From contig NZ_FZNN01000024.1 of NCBI RefSeq assembly GCF_900188035.1, forward strand, positions 1-55,796: 55,796 nucleotides of DNA. The letters run 5' to 3'. Under the pieces are notes generated by a model that worked only from the letters and a program-made list of their open reading frames with translations, was not told where the DNA came from and did not search any database. The position numbers and the translations under genes were made by a program. Positions 8,922 through 18,871 of this stretch are shown here, one piece after another. This DNA is from Puniceibacterium sediminis (lineage in GTDB: Bacteria > Pseudomonadota > Alphaproteobacteria > Rhodobacterales > Rhodobacteraceae). Every line of letters starts with the position of its first letter. Position 1 is the stretch's first letter.

Positions 8922-9446
8922 ATGTGGAAATTATTGGCGGCCTTTGTCGCTTCACAAGCCTTGGCCCTGCCCGCGGCTGCAGCGACACTTGCTGGCGACA
9001 CTGTGAACGTAAGCCTGTTCGCCTCGTTCAGCTGGGGCAGTTATACTCGGACTGTCGGGCCCGGCGAGGACGGTAGCGTCAGCAGTCAGTACTTTGATTT
9101 CAACGCGGGTCCGGATGGCGATCTCTTCACGATCCGCTCGGGGGGGTTCTATTGCGGCCTCAACTGTGGCGGTGACACCGTGGTCTGGACATTGACTGAT
9201 CTGGACTTTGTAGACGGGTTGCCGCTGACGGATTTCGTGATCGTGCAAAGCTTCAGCGACGCGACCGCCTCGTTTACCGATGACAGTGTGACCATCAGCT
9301 ACACCGATACCTTTCTTCCAGCTGAAGTATACTTTCAAGGCCGCTTCGTAACCATCCCGCCGTCGGCTGTTCCCCTTCCGGCGTCTCTACCGCTGGCGCT
9401 CGCTGGGCTCGCCGGGTTTGGGATGTTTCGCAAGAAGCGGCGCTGA
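8922..9446 (+). CDS. VPLPA-CTERM sorting domain protein
   Basis: Encodes 174 residues. There is an N-terminal signal peptide (about 1-20, ending AAAATLAG). A central beta-rich acidic domain contains one CGLNCGG motif. The C-terminal sorting tag has the form VPLPASLPLALAGLAGFG then a basic end RKKRR. Such tags (PEP-CTERM relatives, common in Rhodobacteraceae) direct the protein to an exosortase that cleaves and releases or anchors it at the surface, often with exopolysaccharide. The exosortase is not in this window. The ATG at 8922 follows GGAGTTGGGAG; a nearby ATG at 8909 is out of frame. Confidence 0.85.
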   Translation: MWKLLAAFVASQALALPAAAATLAGDTVNVSLFASFSWGSYTRTVGPGEDGSVSSQYFDFNAGPDGDLFTIRSGGFYCGLNCGGDTVVWTLTDLDFVDGLPLTDFVIVQSFSDATASFTDDSVTISYTDTFLPAEVYFQGRFVTIPPSAVPLPASLPLALAGLAGFGMFRKKRR

Positions 9447-9634
9447 CCCCCGCAGAAAGACAGCAATGGAAGACGGCTGAATCGGCCGCCTTTCGCGCGT
9501 TTGATCGGGGTGTTCTTCGACCCCCGTCCTGCCGGGAGCTTTCCCAGGAATACCAGCTCTTGCGAACTGATTGACTGACGCGGCCGGTCGCTTTGCTATG
9601 GGATCCCGATCCCGGGGCAACTGAAGCGCGCGCT

Positions 9635-9890
9635 GGATCATTTCCTCTACAAGATCGGCAGCCTGCACGCCGAGGACGTCCCCCTGGCCGAGATCGCGGC
9701 CACGGTGGGTAACGCCCTTTTACGTCTACTCGACCGCCACGCTGACCCGCCGTTTCCGGCTCTTCGACGATGCGCTGGAGGGGATGCCGCATCTGGTCTG
9801 CTACGCCACGAAGGCGGCTTCCAATCAGGCGATCCTGCGGACTCTCGGTGATCTTGGCGCGGGCATGGATGTGGTCTCGGGTGGCGATTA
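9635..9890 (+). pseudogene. lysA: Fragment of diaminopimelate decarboxylase gene
   Basis: The translated sequence matches the N-terminal 85 or so residues of Lys[21 protein letters not shown], then after a one-base frameshift near 9713 [14 protein letters not shown], then [13 protein letters not shown] and [11 protein letters not shown]. The pyridoxal-phosphate lysine lies in ATKA. The start codon position reads CTG. The gene stops at about 9890, next to the IS91-type element. It is a truncated duplicate of a housekeeping gene; a functional lysA must exist elsewhere if the organism makes lysine. Confidence 0.8.
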
Positions 9891-10059
9891 TGCGTTTAGG
9901 TGCGGCCGCAGCAGCAGACACGAAGGGCGGATGGACTAAGCCGCTCCGCGGCATCGGCGCCTGATCGCAAGGTCGGCAGATATTTCATGGTTTTTCTTTG
10001 TGGCATGCCGGTCTGGGCTGACGATTGGGGTCTTTCCCACCGTCAGACAGGAGGTTCCC

Positions 10060-10947
10060 ATGAAGGAGGAGAAGGCCACCCCGCTGCGTCAGCGGATGAT
10101 CGAAGATATGGATATTCGGGGGCTGTGCGAGAAGACGCAAAAAGCGCACATCCGGAATGTGAAGCATTTCGCGTCATTCCTCGGGCGGCCGCCCGATACA
10201 GCCACCCCTGAAGATCTGCGCGCCTATCAACTCAAGATGACACAGGACGGCGTGTCAGCCAGCACCTTCAACGTGCGCATCATTTCCCTGCGGTTCTTCT
10301 TCGGGATCACTTGCGGGCGTGATGAGATGAAGCGCTTCATGCAGTTTCATCGCAAGCCCCGCAAATTGCCGATTGTCCTGAGTGTCGAGGAGGTGGCTGA
10401 TTTGATGGCCGCCGTGCCCGGCCCTGGGCTCAAATATCGGGCGGCTCTTGGCATCAGTTACGGTGCCGGGCTGCGTGCATCCGAAGTCTGCAACCTCAAG
10501 GTCAAAGATATCGACAGCGATCGGATGCTGATCCATGTCGATGACGGCAAGGGCGGGCGTGATCGAAAGGCCATGTTGTCGCCGAGCCTGCTGGATCTGT
10601 TGCGCGACTATTGGCGCGAGTCGCGCCCCGAGGGGTGGTTGTTCCCCGGCAAGCCAAAGATCAGCCCGCTGTCGCCCCGACAACTGAACCGTGCATTCAC
10701 CTCGGCCAAGCACATGGCAGGTATCCAGAAGGCCGCCACGCTGCACACATTGCGGCACAGCTTTGCCACACACCTGCTGGAAGCCAACACGGACGTGCGG
10801 GTGATCCAGGTGTTGCTTGGCCACTCCAAGCTGACGACCACAGCACGGTATGCCCATGTGGCGACAAAGACCATCCGCAGCACTGTCAGCCCTTTCGAGC
10901 AGATGAAGCTGTTGCAGGACGAGACCCTGCGACGAGGGATGCAATAG
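10060..10947 (+). CDS. Tyrosine recombinase associated with IS91-type element
   Basis: Encodes 295 residues of the phage-integrase/Xer-like family. An N-terminal SAM-like domain (about 10-95) is followed by the catalytic domain with GAGLRASEVCNL (first Arg), HTLRHSFATHLL (His-x-x-Arg), LLGHSKLTTTARYAHV (His and the nucleophile Tyr). Such integrases regularly precede IS91-family transposases in Proteobacteria and move with them. The ATG at 10060 follows CAGGAGGTTCCC. Only 12 bases separate its stop from the transposase start. It looks intact. Confidence 0.9.
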   Translation: MKEEKATPLRQRMIEDMDIRGLCEKTQKAHIRNVKHFASFLGRPPDTATPEDLRAYQLKMTQDGVSASTFNVRIISLRFFFGITCGRDEMKRFMQFHRKPRKLPIVLSVEEVADLMAAVPGPGLKYRAALGISYGAGLRASEVCNLKVKDIDSDRMLIHVDDGKGGRDRKAMLSPSLLDLLRDYWRESRPEGWLFPGKPKISPLSPRQLNRAFTSAKHMAGIQKAATLHTLRHSFATHLLEANTDVRVIQVLLGHSKLTTTARYAHVATKTIRSTVSPFEQMKLLQDETLRRGMQ

Positions 10948-10959
10948 CGCCAGGGGCCG

Positions 10960-12228
10960 GTGCCCCGGCCCAAGCTGGAGATCGCTGACATATTCCGCGG
11001 CTATGGTCCTGCATGGCGGCAGGCCAACGCCGGGCATGTCAGCCTCTCCCAGCTCAAAGTGATGTCGGCGATTGAAGCCTGCCGGACCGAAGCGCTCGGC
11101 GGGCATGTGGCCGGTTGCGCCAAGTGTGGCCACCACCATATCGCCTACAATTCCTGCAAGAACCGGCATTGCCCGAAGTGTCAGGGACCGGCCGCGCGCG
11201 ACTGGATGGAGGCCCGTGCCGAGGACCTGCTGCCGGTGGAGTATTTCCACGTCGTCTTCACGATACCCGCCGAGATTGCGCAGATCGCCTACTGGAACAA
11301 GAAGGCGGTCTACGGGCTACTGTTCAAGGCGTCTGCGGAAACGGTGACGACCATCGCCGTCGATCCCAAGCGTATGGGCGCGCGGGTCGGTATGACCAGT
11401 GTGCTGCACACATCGCGCCAGAGGCGCGTCTTCGACACGACGGGATCAGCGCTGACGCATCATCCCCACATCCACATGATTGTCCCGGGCGGCGGCCTGT
11501 CGCCCGACTCTGCGAAGTGGGTCGCCTGCAAACCGGGTTTCTTCCTTCATGTGCGGGTGCTGTCGCGGTTGTTCAGGCGCCTGTTTCTGGACGGGCTCAT
11601 GGAACTGCACCGGACCGGGCAACTGGCCTTCTTCGGTGATCTCGAAGGGTTGGCCGCAGCTGATGCCTTCAAGGCCTGGCTCGCCCCGTTCCGGAAGGCC
11701 GAGTGGGTGGTTTACGCCAAACCACCCTTTGGAGGGCCTGAGGCAGTTCTGGCCTATCTGAGCCGATACACCCACCGCGTCGCGATCTCGAACGCCCGCC
11801 TGGTCAGCGCCGATGCCCAAACTGTCGCCTTCAGCTGGAAGGATTACCGCATCAAATCCGGCGCACCACTGCCCGGCAGTGGTTTGCGCAGCACAACCAC
11901 GAGAGGGCGCCAAAAGGTCATGCGCCTGGCCACGCCCGAGTTCATCCGTCGCTTCCTGATCCATGTCCTCCCTGAGGGCTTCCACCGCATCCGGCACTAC
12001 GGCCTGCTGGCCAGTTCGACCCGCAAGGACAACATCACAAAGATCCGCGCCTTGCTCTGCCTCCAAGGACGGGAACAGGCCACCGTGTCAGGCCGCGAAG
12101 CCGAGATCACCCCACTCACCCTGCGCGAACCGTGCCCCTGTTGCGGCGGCCCCATGCGCATCATCGAGATCTTCCGCCGCGGGCAAAAACCGATGTCGCG
12201 GGCACCTCCGAGGCAGCAAGCCGCATGA
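10960..12228 (+). CDS. IS91-family transposase (HUH, Y2-type)
   Basis: Encodes 422 residues with the IS91 layout: an N-terminal zinc-binding region (CAKCGHHHIAYNSCKNRHCPKC), the HHPHIHMIVPGG metal-binding motif, and the SRYTHRVAISN segment that carries the catalytic Tyr. It drives rolling-circle transposition. Two in-frame insertions depart from the family pattern: about 9 residues at 11414-11441, replacing the usual Trp in LHTWGSA, and about 16 residues around 11857-11904 between KDYRIK and GRQKVM. Both carry short perfect inverted repeats. Whether the protein remains active is uncertain. Confidence 0.88.
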   Translation: MPRPKLEIADIFRGYGPAWRQANAGHVSLSQLKVMSAIEACRTEALGGHVAGCAKCGHHHIAYNSCKNRHCPKCQGPAARDWMEARAEDLLPVEYFHVVFTIPAEIAQIAYWNKKAVYGLLFKASAETVTTIAVDPKRMGARVGMTSVLHTSRQRRVFDTTGSALTHHPHIHMIVPGGGLSPDSAKWVACKPGFFLHVRVLSRLFRRLFLDGLMELHRTGQLAFFGDLEGLAAADAFKAWLAPFRKAEWVVYAKPPFGGPEAVLAYLSRYTHRVAISNARLVSADAQTVAFSWKDYRIKSGAPLPGSGLRSTTTRGRQKVMRLATPEFIRRFLIHVLPEGFHRIRHYGLLASSTRKDNITKIRALLCLQGREQATVSGREAEITPLTLREPCPCCGGPMRIIEIFRRGQKPMSRAPPRQQAA

Positions 12229-12720
12229 CACACCGCCTGTCAGATGGCACAGAACGCCACCGGCTGCACCCTGCAGATCCGGGAATGACAGGCTGTGCCC
12301 ATCTTCCTTTGGCGCGAAACACGATGGCAATCATGCCAAATCGTTCAGCGGTTACGAGGGCATCGAACGCACCCGCGCCCGTCTCAGGCGCCGTGTGCAA
12401 ACTCGGCCGCACCCCTGATACAAACGGTGCCCCCAACCGCCAGCACACTTTCCCCATAGGGTGATCCAAGCCCCCCGCGGCTTCCTCCTTCCGAGGTTTG
12501 TCAACGTGGGCCGCCATCTCATGGCCGCCACCGTCGCGCCGCGGCTCACATCGAAAAACATCGAAAAACCTTCAGGATTCCGGACTTTTTCTGCGGGCGC
12601 AAGCGAAACAGGCCGGAAACGAAGAGCGGACATTGCATGGCATGAAAGGCGATTGTGGAGCCAGACTACGGAACGGCGGAAGAAAATCGACATCCGTAAG
12701 AGACTGGAAAACACCCGCGC
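12229..12720. other. IS91 downstream region, no gene recognised
   Basis: Several open frames cross this stretch on both strands, but none resembles a known protein or has a convincing start. It probably holds the 3' terminus of the IS91-type element, whose boundary I cannot place by eye. Confidence 0.4.
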
Positions 12721-12726
12721 TGAAAT

Positions 12727-12890
12727 TTATTTCAAAATCTTTGAATATACAGCGTCGTTCGCATCCAGCGTCGAATTTTTTCGCCCACCAACAGGATCAA
12801 ATTACCGCCGTAGGTATTGTGCGGCACATCCGCTCCGGCCTGTATTGTTGCACAGTTCTTGGCGATGCCAAAGTTCAGATCGGCCAGCGG
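12727..12890 (-). pseudogene. C-terminal fragment of an RTX-like type I secreted protein
   Basis: Read on the minus strand this gives ADLNFGIAKNCATIQAGADV, then NTYGGNLILLVGEK. After a frameshift at a run of six A it continues NSTLDANDAVYSKILK and a stop. A run of this kind ending in LDANDxxF/Y is typical of the C-terminus of type I secreted, hemolysin-type proteins. A TAG lies just upstream in frame. It is a short decayed remnant with no calcium-binding repeats left. The family call is from pattern only. Confidence 0.45.
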
Positions 12891-13019
12891 CTAGGATGTT
12901 TCTGAAACGACGCTTGCGCCGAGAAAGGCGCAGAGGCATCGTCACATATGCAAACACCTGATAACAATGTCTCAAGGCAATCTATATGCTTTGGTTTTCA
13001 CATATATTCTGGGAATGCT

Positions 13020-15173
13020 ATGGTACGCGAGAGCATCTATCAAAACACCGCGACATACAGCGCTGGAATGCGAAAAACCCTGCATCGGGTATTGGACTTT
13101 CTCGCGTTCATTTCGATGCTCGGTGTTTTGCTTTCCGCCCTTCGGCTGTCCCAAGTCGGGCTGGTTTACATCGTAGTGGCCGCACTCCTGTTCGGAATGT
13201 GCGTGCTGCCATCGATCATTTTGCGTGCAGACAAGCATCTGAATCTTCGCGGTTTTCTTTTGATCGCTGGATATTTTTCCGCCATCTCACTGGGAATTTT
13301 CAACTTGGGTCTGGCTTCCTCTGGCGTCGGGGCCCTACCGTTCATTTTGGCGATTTGCGCAGCGCTGTTCAGCCGCAAAACGTCGCTCCTTGTATTCGCG
13401 TTGTTGCTCGCGGCCATGACGTTTTTCGCCTATCTGTTCGTTTCCGGGCAGGTATCTTCTCCGGACACCACTCTTGCTGACTGGAACCGCGATCCGCGCA
13501 GCTGGATCGTCGCAGTTTGGGCCATGGTCGTATGCAGCCTGATTGTCACCACGTTGATTTTCAACCTAAGCGCATATTGGAGGGAGACGGACACCGAATC
13601 CGAGAAGAAGAACAGGCAATTCGAGGCAATGGTCGAATTCTCTCCCGATGCAATAATGATATTCGACTTGGAAACCGAACAGATCGCGGCCGCAAATGCC
13701 CGCGCCGAAGAGCTCTTTGGCATAGCGCGCGATGATCTGGAGAATGCCCCAAAGATGGGTGCCCGGAGTCCCGAGAGGCAGCCTTCTGGAGAATCCAGCG
13801 TCGAGGTATTCAAGAGAAAATTCGCAGAAGCACTGGCCGGGGGCCATCCGACCTTTGAGTTGGTGGTGCTGAACGCCAAGGACGAAGAAATTCACTGCGA
13901 GATTTCCCTTTCTCGGATTCCCCCGTTCGAGCAGAAGCTGGTTCGGGCCAACATGACTGACATTTCGAAACGTCTGGCAAACCAAAAACAGCGCGAAGAT
14001 CTGCAAGCTCAACTGGCCGCGTCGCAAAGACTGGAAACCATCGGACAATTTACCGGTGGCGTGGCGCATGATTTCAACAACCTTCTGGCGGTTATACTGG
14101 GCAACCTCGAGATACTTCAGGAGGAAACGGACGACGAAACCCGAAAGCAGCTTCTTCAGCCCTGCATCGACGCCACGCTGCGGGGGGCAAACCTGACGCG
14201 TAGTTTGCTGAGCTATGCCCGGCAGGCCCCGCTGAAATCAGAAATCGTTGATCTGAATAAGCTTGTGGGTGAGACCCGTAAATGGACGGGACGCACATTA
14301 CCGAAGAATATCGAGCTCAAGATGTCCTTGATGGAGGGTTTGTGGAACGTGATGGCGGATCCGGCGGCGACGGAAAACGCGCTCCTCAACATGATCCTGA
14401 ACGCGCGAGATGCGATGCCCCAAGGCGGCCAGCTGACGTTTGAGACTGCGAACAGGTGGATCGATGAGAGCTGTCTGGAAAGCAACAATGAGGACGTGGA
14501 ACACGGCCCCTATGTCATGGTGGCGATAACGGACACCGGGACCGGAATTGCCGACGATAACCTCAAAAAGATTTTCGAGCCATTTTTCACGACCAAACCG
14601 ACGGGCGAGGGTTCGGGGCTGGGGTTGGCGATGGTCCAGGGATTCATGCGTCAGTCCCGAGGCATGGTCCAAGTTTTTTCTGAACTCGGCGTGGGCACAA
14701 CATGCAAACTGTATTTCCCCGCCTTGACAGACGAACCAGAAATCGAGGTGCCAGTCCGGTCTGAAAAGGGTTCACGGAAGGTTTCCGGAGAACGGATCTT
14801 GCTTGTCGAGGACGAAGAAGAGGTCCTGTCTGTCCTGGCGCGGATGTTGAAGGCAGCGGGATTTGCGGTGACCTGCGCAGAGTCGGGGGACAAGGCAAAA
14901 GCCATTTTCGAAGCCGACCCGAATTTCGACTTGCTGTTGACCGACATCATGATGCCTGGACAGCTGCAGGGTACGGATCTGTCGAAAAAGATCCGAGAGA
15001 TCGACGGCACGCTACCCGTGATCTTCATGTCCGGTTATCCATCCGAAGCGGCGGGTAATGGCAACGGCATTCCGCCGGAAGATATCCGCCTGATCAAGCC
15101 GGTTATGCGCAAGGATCTGCTTGCAGCGATTGCGCAAGTTCTCGAAACTCCGAGAACTCAGGCGGGGACGTGA
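13020..15173 (+). CDS. Membrane hybrid sensor histidine kinase
   Basis: Encodes 717 residues. Six or so membrane segments (about 20-180) are followed by a PAS domain ([16 protein letters not shown], about 205-310), a HisKA domain with phospho-acceptor His in [10 protein letters not shown], an ATPase domain (N box [11 protein letters not shown], then [14 protein letters not shown] and [10 protein letters not shown]), and a C-terminal receiver (LLVEDEEEV, phospho-acceptor Asp in [10 protein letters not shown], conserved Lys in IKPV). The HDFNN-type kinase core is common in Rhodobacteraceae. No separate response regulator is next to it. The ATG at 13020 puts the first membrane segment close to the N-terminus; an in-frame start at 12948 is possible. 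The signal is unknown. Confidence 0.88.
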   Translation: MVRESIYQNTATYSAGMRKTLHRVLDFLAFISMLGVLLSALRLSQVGLVYIVVAALLFGMCVLPSIILRADKHLNLRGFLLIAGYFSAISLGIFNLGLASSGVGALPFILAICAALFSRKTSLLVFALLLAAMTFFAYLFVSGQVSSPDTTLADWNRDPRSWIVAVWAMVVCSLIVTTLIFNLSAYWRETDTESEKKNRQFEAMVEFSPDAIMIFDLETEQIAAANARAEELFGIARDDLENAPKMGARSPERQPSGESSVEVFKRKFAEALAGGHPTFELVVLNAKDEEIHCEISLSRIPPFEQKLVRANMTDISKRLANQKQREDLQAQLAASQRLETIGQFTGGVAHDFNNLLAVILGNLEILQEETDDETRKQLLQPCIDATLRGANLTRSLLSYARQAPLKSEIVDLNKLVGETRKWTGRTLPKNIELKMSLMEGLWNVMADPAATENALLNMILNARDAMPQGGQLTFETANRWIDESCLESNNEDVEHGPYVMVAITDTGTGIADDNLKKIFEPFFTTKPTGEGSGLGLAMVQGFMRQSRGMVQVFSELGVGTTCKLYFPALTDEPEIEVPVRSEKGSRKVSGERILLVEDEEEVLSVLARMLKAAGFAVTCAESGDKAKAIFEADPNFDLLLTDIMMPGQLQGTDLSKKIREIDGTLPVIFMSGYPSEAAGNGNGIPPEDIRLIKPVMRKDLLAAIAQVLETPRTQAGT

Positions 15174-15616
15174 TCCACGTGAGACCGCGCATGACGCGTC
15201 GACAAGCGGTTAAACTCTGTGCCTGTCCAGGCAGCTATATTGCTGTGCAGCCAACCAACTTCCGCACTGGCAAAATTGTACTGATGCACCCGCCAAGCAA
15301 GCGACCGGCCGCGTAACCAAGGGCGATCACGGGTAGCAACTTTGCAGCGACCGCTTCCTGCGCGTTCCTGCCGCTTGCACCAGGTCCGCAGTCAGCCCAG
15401 AGCAGTCGGTCGTTACCGTGCGTATGACACAGCGATCCGGTTCACCCAACTTCGACAGTTCGGACGCTGATTTGAGCAGCTTGCGGACTTCGGGTTACTA
15501 CTTTTCAAAGGGTTAGTGCGAGAGTGCGTGCAGAATTGAGTGGCGTTTGTCATCACACGCGTTAGGTATTTGATGCATTGAATTAATGGCTTTTTGCGTG
15601 GTAACGTCGCCACATA
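15174..15616. other. Gene-free stretch with a short dispersed repeat
   Basis: No credible gene is seen. A 31-bp sequence at 15336-15366 (GCAACTTTGCAGCGACCGCT and on) recurs exactly at 41289-41319, downstream of the IS110 element. The IS1634 remnant begins at the right edge. Confidence 0.5.
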
Positions 15617-16240
15617 ATGTATACGCGCATCTCCAAGACCGGAGGCCGCCAATACCTGCAACTGGTCGAGTCCTTTCGAAATGACAGCGGCAAGGTCCGC
15701 ACGCGCGTCGTGGCCAACTTTGGACGCCTCGACCAGATCACGCACGAACAGCTTGATCCGCTGATCAACGGGCTCAACCGGGCCGTCGGCCGGGCGCATA
15801 ATACGTCGTCGGAGGTCATCCAGGAGCCCGGGCTTCGCTTCGGCGATGTCTTCGCCCTCCACAAACTCTGGCGGGACATTGGGATCGATACGGCCCTGAA
15901 GCGTGCAATGCGGTCCTCACGCCGGGAAATCGACGCCGAGGCGCTGGTCCGGGCCATGGTGTTCAACCGCCTGTGAGATCCCACGAGCAAACTGGGCTGC
16001 CTGCGCTGGCTGGAGACGGTCGCGATGCCGACCATGCCCGAGACCGTCACCCATCAGCATCTTCTGCGCGCCATGGATGCGCTGATGGATCACGCCGAGG
16101 CCGTCGAGGTCGCCCTGGCCCGCCAGATCCGACCATTGGTCGATCGTGATCTGGCCATCGTCTTCTGTGACCTCACTACCGTGCGCATCCACGGCGAGGG
16201 GGATATGGGCGAAGACCTGCGCGCCTTCGGCTTGAACAAG
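15617..16240 (+). pseudogene. IS1634-family transposase, stop-interrupted and truncated
   Basis: The frame begins MYTRISKTGGRQYLQLVES, with VVANFGRLDQ following, typical of IS1634-type (IS4 superfamily) transposases. A TGA at 15974-15976 replaces a codon after VFNRL; the same frame continues afterwards (DPTSKLGCLRWLE, then AIVFCDLTTVRI, which holds the first catalytic Asp). It ends near GLNKE at about 16240, where it is fused to the AlpA-like remnant on the opposite strand. The C-terminal half is missing. Confidence 0.8.
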
Positions 16241-16379
16241 GAGAACCGCCCTGCTTCTGCGCCGGAGGAAATGTGCCACGTTTGATGTCGCGGTAGATGC
16301 TTGCCCGAGAGCAGGCCACGATTTCGCAAACTGCTTTGATAGGCAACAGGATGTCTTGGGGGCTGTCTTCGTGGTTCAT
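16240..16379 (-). pseudogene. AlpA-like phage/island regulator, truncated
   Basis: The first 45 or so residues match AlpA/excisionase-type winged helix regulators: ILLPIKAVCEIVACSRASIY, then RDIKRGTFPPAQKQGGS. The normal ending (RFSRAEVEAW-type) is lost where the frame runs into the IS1634 remnant. AlpA proteins control integrase expression in prophages and satellite islands. The start at 16379 lies 46 bases inside the left end of the IS21 element. With the HUH-type gene at 19112 it is probably what remains of a small replicating or integrative element. Confidence 0.65.
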
Positions 16380-16583
16380 TCTTCTTCTCCAGTTGGTGAA
16401 CTGAAGAAGAAATGATGTCGATCAGTGTCAATCCCGGAGCAAAATCGGCCAAGTTCCCGGTGTAAAATTGGACAGTTTGGTTGGGAGTTAGCCGCGCCTT
16501 GGCGCGCGTGCTCTCCAGATAGCTGACGCGTGCCAAGGCGCGCTGGCCGCAGGCGCGCCCTTTTGATCCAGGGTTTATGGATT

Positions 16584-17336
16584 TCAGATTTGGGCTTTAC
16601 GGCTTTCGCGCAACCGGAAGCTTTCGCCGTTCATTTCGAGGATATGTACGTGATGGGTCAGGCGGTCCAGAATTGCGCCCGTGAGGCGCTCTGAGCCGAA
16701 GACCTCGGTCCATTCATCGAATGGCAGGTTGGAGGTGATGACGATGGAGCCACGCTCGTAGCGTTGGGAGATTACCTCGAAGAGCAACTCAGCGCCGGTT
16801 TTGCTGAGAGGAACGAAGCCAAGTTCGTCGATGATCAGAAGGTCCTGGCTGACCAGCAGCTTTTGCAGACGCTGCAGGCGCCGTTCGTCGGCAGCTTCGA
16901 TCAGTTCATGGACCAGGGCAGCGGCGGTTGTGAATCGGACTTTCTGGCCTCTCTGGCAAGCCGCCAGTCCGAGCCCCAGGGCGACATGCGTCTTACCGGT
17001 GCCACTCGGGCCCAGGGCGATGACGTTCTCGCGCCGGTCCACGAAGGCGCAGCGGGCCAGTTCCATGGTCAGGGTCTTGTTCAGTGACGCAATCACCTTG
17101 AAGTCGAAGCTGTCCAAGCTCTTGGTTGCCGGGAACTTGGCGTCCTTGATCCGGCGTTCGATCATCCGGCGTTCGCGCTCGATCAACTCCAGTTCACAGA
17201 GCCGCAGCAGGTAGTGGACATGGTCCTTGTTCTCCGCCGCGCATTGTCGGGCCTGCTTGTCGTACTCGCTGTTGAAGGTCGGCAGGCGCAGCTTCTTGAG
17301 ATGATGCTGCAGCAGGACCTGCGGGGTATCGGTCAT
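16584..17336 (-). CDS. istB: IS21 helper ATPase IstB
   Basis: Encodes 250 residues, normal for IstB. It is a DnaC/DnaA-like AAA+ protein with Walker A GPSGTGKT (109-116), Walker B LLIIDELG (166-173), and the sensor segment IVITSNLPFDEW. IstB assembles on target DNA and recruits IstA. Its start overlaps the istA stop by 4 bases. It appears intact. Confidence 0.95.
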   Translation of the reverse strand: MTDTPQVLLQHHLKKLRLPTFNSEYDKQARQCAAENKDHVHYLLRLCELELIERERRMIERRIKDAKFPATKSLDSFDFKVIASLNKTLTMELARCAFVDRRENVIALGPSGTGKTHVALGLGLAACQRGQKVRFTTAAALVHELIEAADERRLQRLQKLLVSQDLLIIDELGFVPLSKTGAELLFEVISQRYERGSIVITSNLPFDEWTEVFGSERLTGAILDRLTHHVHILEMNGESFRLRESRKAQI

Positions 17337-18871
17337 GCCGCGGCTCCGGACATCAGCACCTTGTAGCTGGCCGGGTCCGTCGTCTCGACCTGTGCCTTGG
17401 GCAGGTAGGGATAGATGTCGAGATCAAGCCGCGGTGGGCGCTTCTCGATCCGGCACAGCACGAGATGCTTGACCGCATCGTAGCCGATGGTGCCGTGGCC
17501 GAGAGCGTACTTGATGGCGCCATGGACATGGGCCATCTCGAAGGTCTCCAGCAGGCGCAGAACCTGCACGTACTCGCGTTTGCCCTTCTTGCCCATCCGC
17601 GCTTCCAGCAACCGGTGCAGGGTGGCGAACTCGGTGGGCAGGTCCCAGCCTTTGAGTGGGGCGGCCTGATCCAATGCCCCGACCTTTTGCTCCAGCAGAG
17701 GCAGGTAGTGCATCGGATCGAAGACCATGTCAGCCTTCTCGTAGGACCGGCGGTGGCGGGCGATCACCTCTGCGCCGCAGCCGATGACCACCTCATGGAC
17801 GTAGCCCCGGACCTGAACCTCGTGGTGCGCATAGGCCACCGGAACGGAATAATCGTTGTTGCGGTAGCGGACCATCGAGATCGACGTCGCCCGCGTGCTG
17901 ACCTTCTCGCAGGCATCATAGGGCGTGGGCGGCAGTGCCATCAGCGCATCCAGGTCGCGCATAAGGCGCTCGCCGATTGGCTCGGTGTGGCCACGCACAG
18001 TATCGTCCTGGCGCCCCAGGCATTGTTCTTCCAACCAGGCGTTGAGATCATCGAAGCTGTCGAACCGGGGCGCAGGCACGAGAAAGTTCCGTCGCCCGTA
18101 GCCGATTACGCCTTCGACATTGCCTTTGTCGTTGCCCTTTCCCGGCCGACCGAACTTGTCCTCGAACAGGTAATGCGACTGCAACTCGGAAAAGATCCTG
18201 GTTCGCTCCCGCTTTCCATCCATTGCCTGGCAGGGCATGTCCTTACATGCCCGAGAGGGGCCGCAGATCTTCGCCACCGCGATCGTGGTGTTGTCATACA
18301 GGATCGACAACGGCACCCCGCCGAAGAACGCAAAGGCTGAGACATGCCCGTCGCAGAACGCTTCGGTGGTCTCGGCAGGATAGGCTTTGATGAAGAACGC
18401 GTCCGAATGCGGCAACGCCATCGCAAAATAGTGCAGCTTGCACTCGAACCCGTCAATCACACCAAGCGTCTCGCCAAAATCCACCTGCGCGTGACCGGGC
18501 GCGTGCGACAGTGGGACGAACACTTCCTTTGATCGGCGTTGCTTCTCGCGGACATAATCCGTGATGATCGTGATCCCCCCGGTGAAGCCATGCTCGTCCC
18601 GCAGCCGGGCATGGATGCGCTTGGCCGTATGCCGCTGCTTCTTGATGACCCGTTTGTCGTCTTCCAGGATCTGATCGATAATCGGAATGAACGGATCAAG
18701 CTTCGGGCGGACAGGCAAAGCAGTTCGCCGATATCCCGGGGGAACGGAATGCAGCAGGATCTTTGCCACCGTTTTGCGGTCGATCCCAAAAAGACGACCA
18801 GCTGCACTCTTGCTCATACCATCAACATGGCACGCCCGACGGACACGGTTGTATAAGTCCACAGAATACAT
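17333..18871 (-). CDS. istA: IS21 transposase IstA
   Basis: Encodes 512 residues with an N-terminal helix-turn-helix (DGMSKSAAGRLFGIDRKTVA), a second DNA-binding region, and the retroviral-integrase-type catalytic core beginning QVDFGETLGV, which holds the first Asp of the DDE triad. The C-terminal beta-barrel region is present. Length fits the family and the frame is open throughout. It cuts and joins the element ends together with IstB, whose gene overlaps its 3' end. Confidence 0.95.
   Translation of the reverse strand: MYSVDLYNRVRRACHVDGMSKSAAGRLFGIDRKTVAKILLHSVPPGYRRTALPVRPKLDPFIPIIDQILEDDKRVIKKQRHTAKRIHARLRDEHGFTGGITIITDYVREKQRRSKEVFVPLSHAPGHAQVDFGETLGVIDGFECKLHYFAMALPHSDAFFIKAYPAETTEAFCDGHVSAFAFFGGVPLSILYDNTTIAVAKICGPSRACKDMPCQAMDGKRERTRIFSELQSHYLFEDKFGRPGKGNDKGNVEGVIGYGRRNFLVPAPRFDSFDDLNAWLEEQCLGRQDDTVRGHTEPIGERLMRDLDALMALPPTPYDACEKVSTRATSISMVRYRNNDYSVPVAYAHHEVQVRGYVHEVVIGCGAEVIARHRRSYEKADMVFDPMHYLPLLEQKVGALDQAAPLKGWDLPTEFATLHRLLEARMGKKGKREYVQVLRLLETFEMAHVHGAIKYALGHGTIGYDAVKHLVLCRIEKRPPRLDLDIYPYLPKAQVETTDPASYKVLMSGAAA

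Noticed and set aside
10255-11250. 331-codon minus-strand frame over the tyrosine recombinase
   Set aside because: It is antisense to conserved catalytic motifs of the recombinase and transposase and resembles no known protein.
12461-12961. 166-codon plus-strand frame after IS91
   Set aside because: Composition is irregular, no motif is seen, and the minus strand carries a recognisable RTX-like remnant over part of it.
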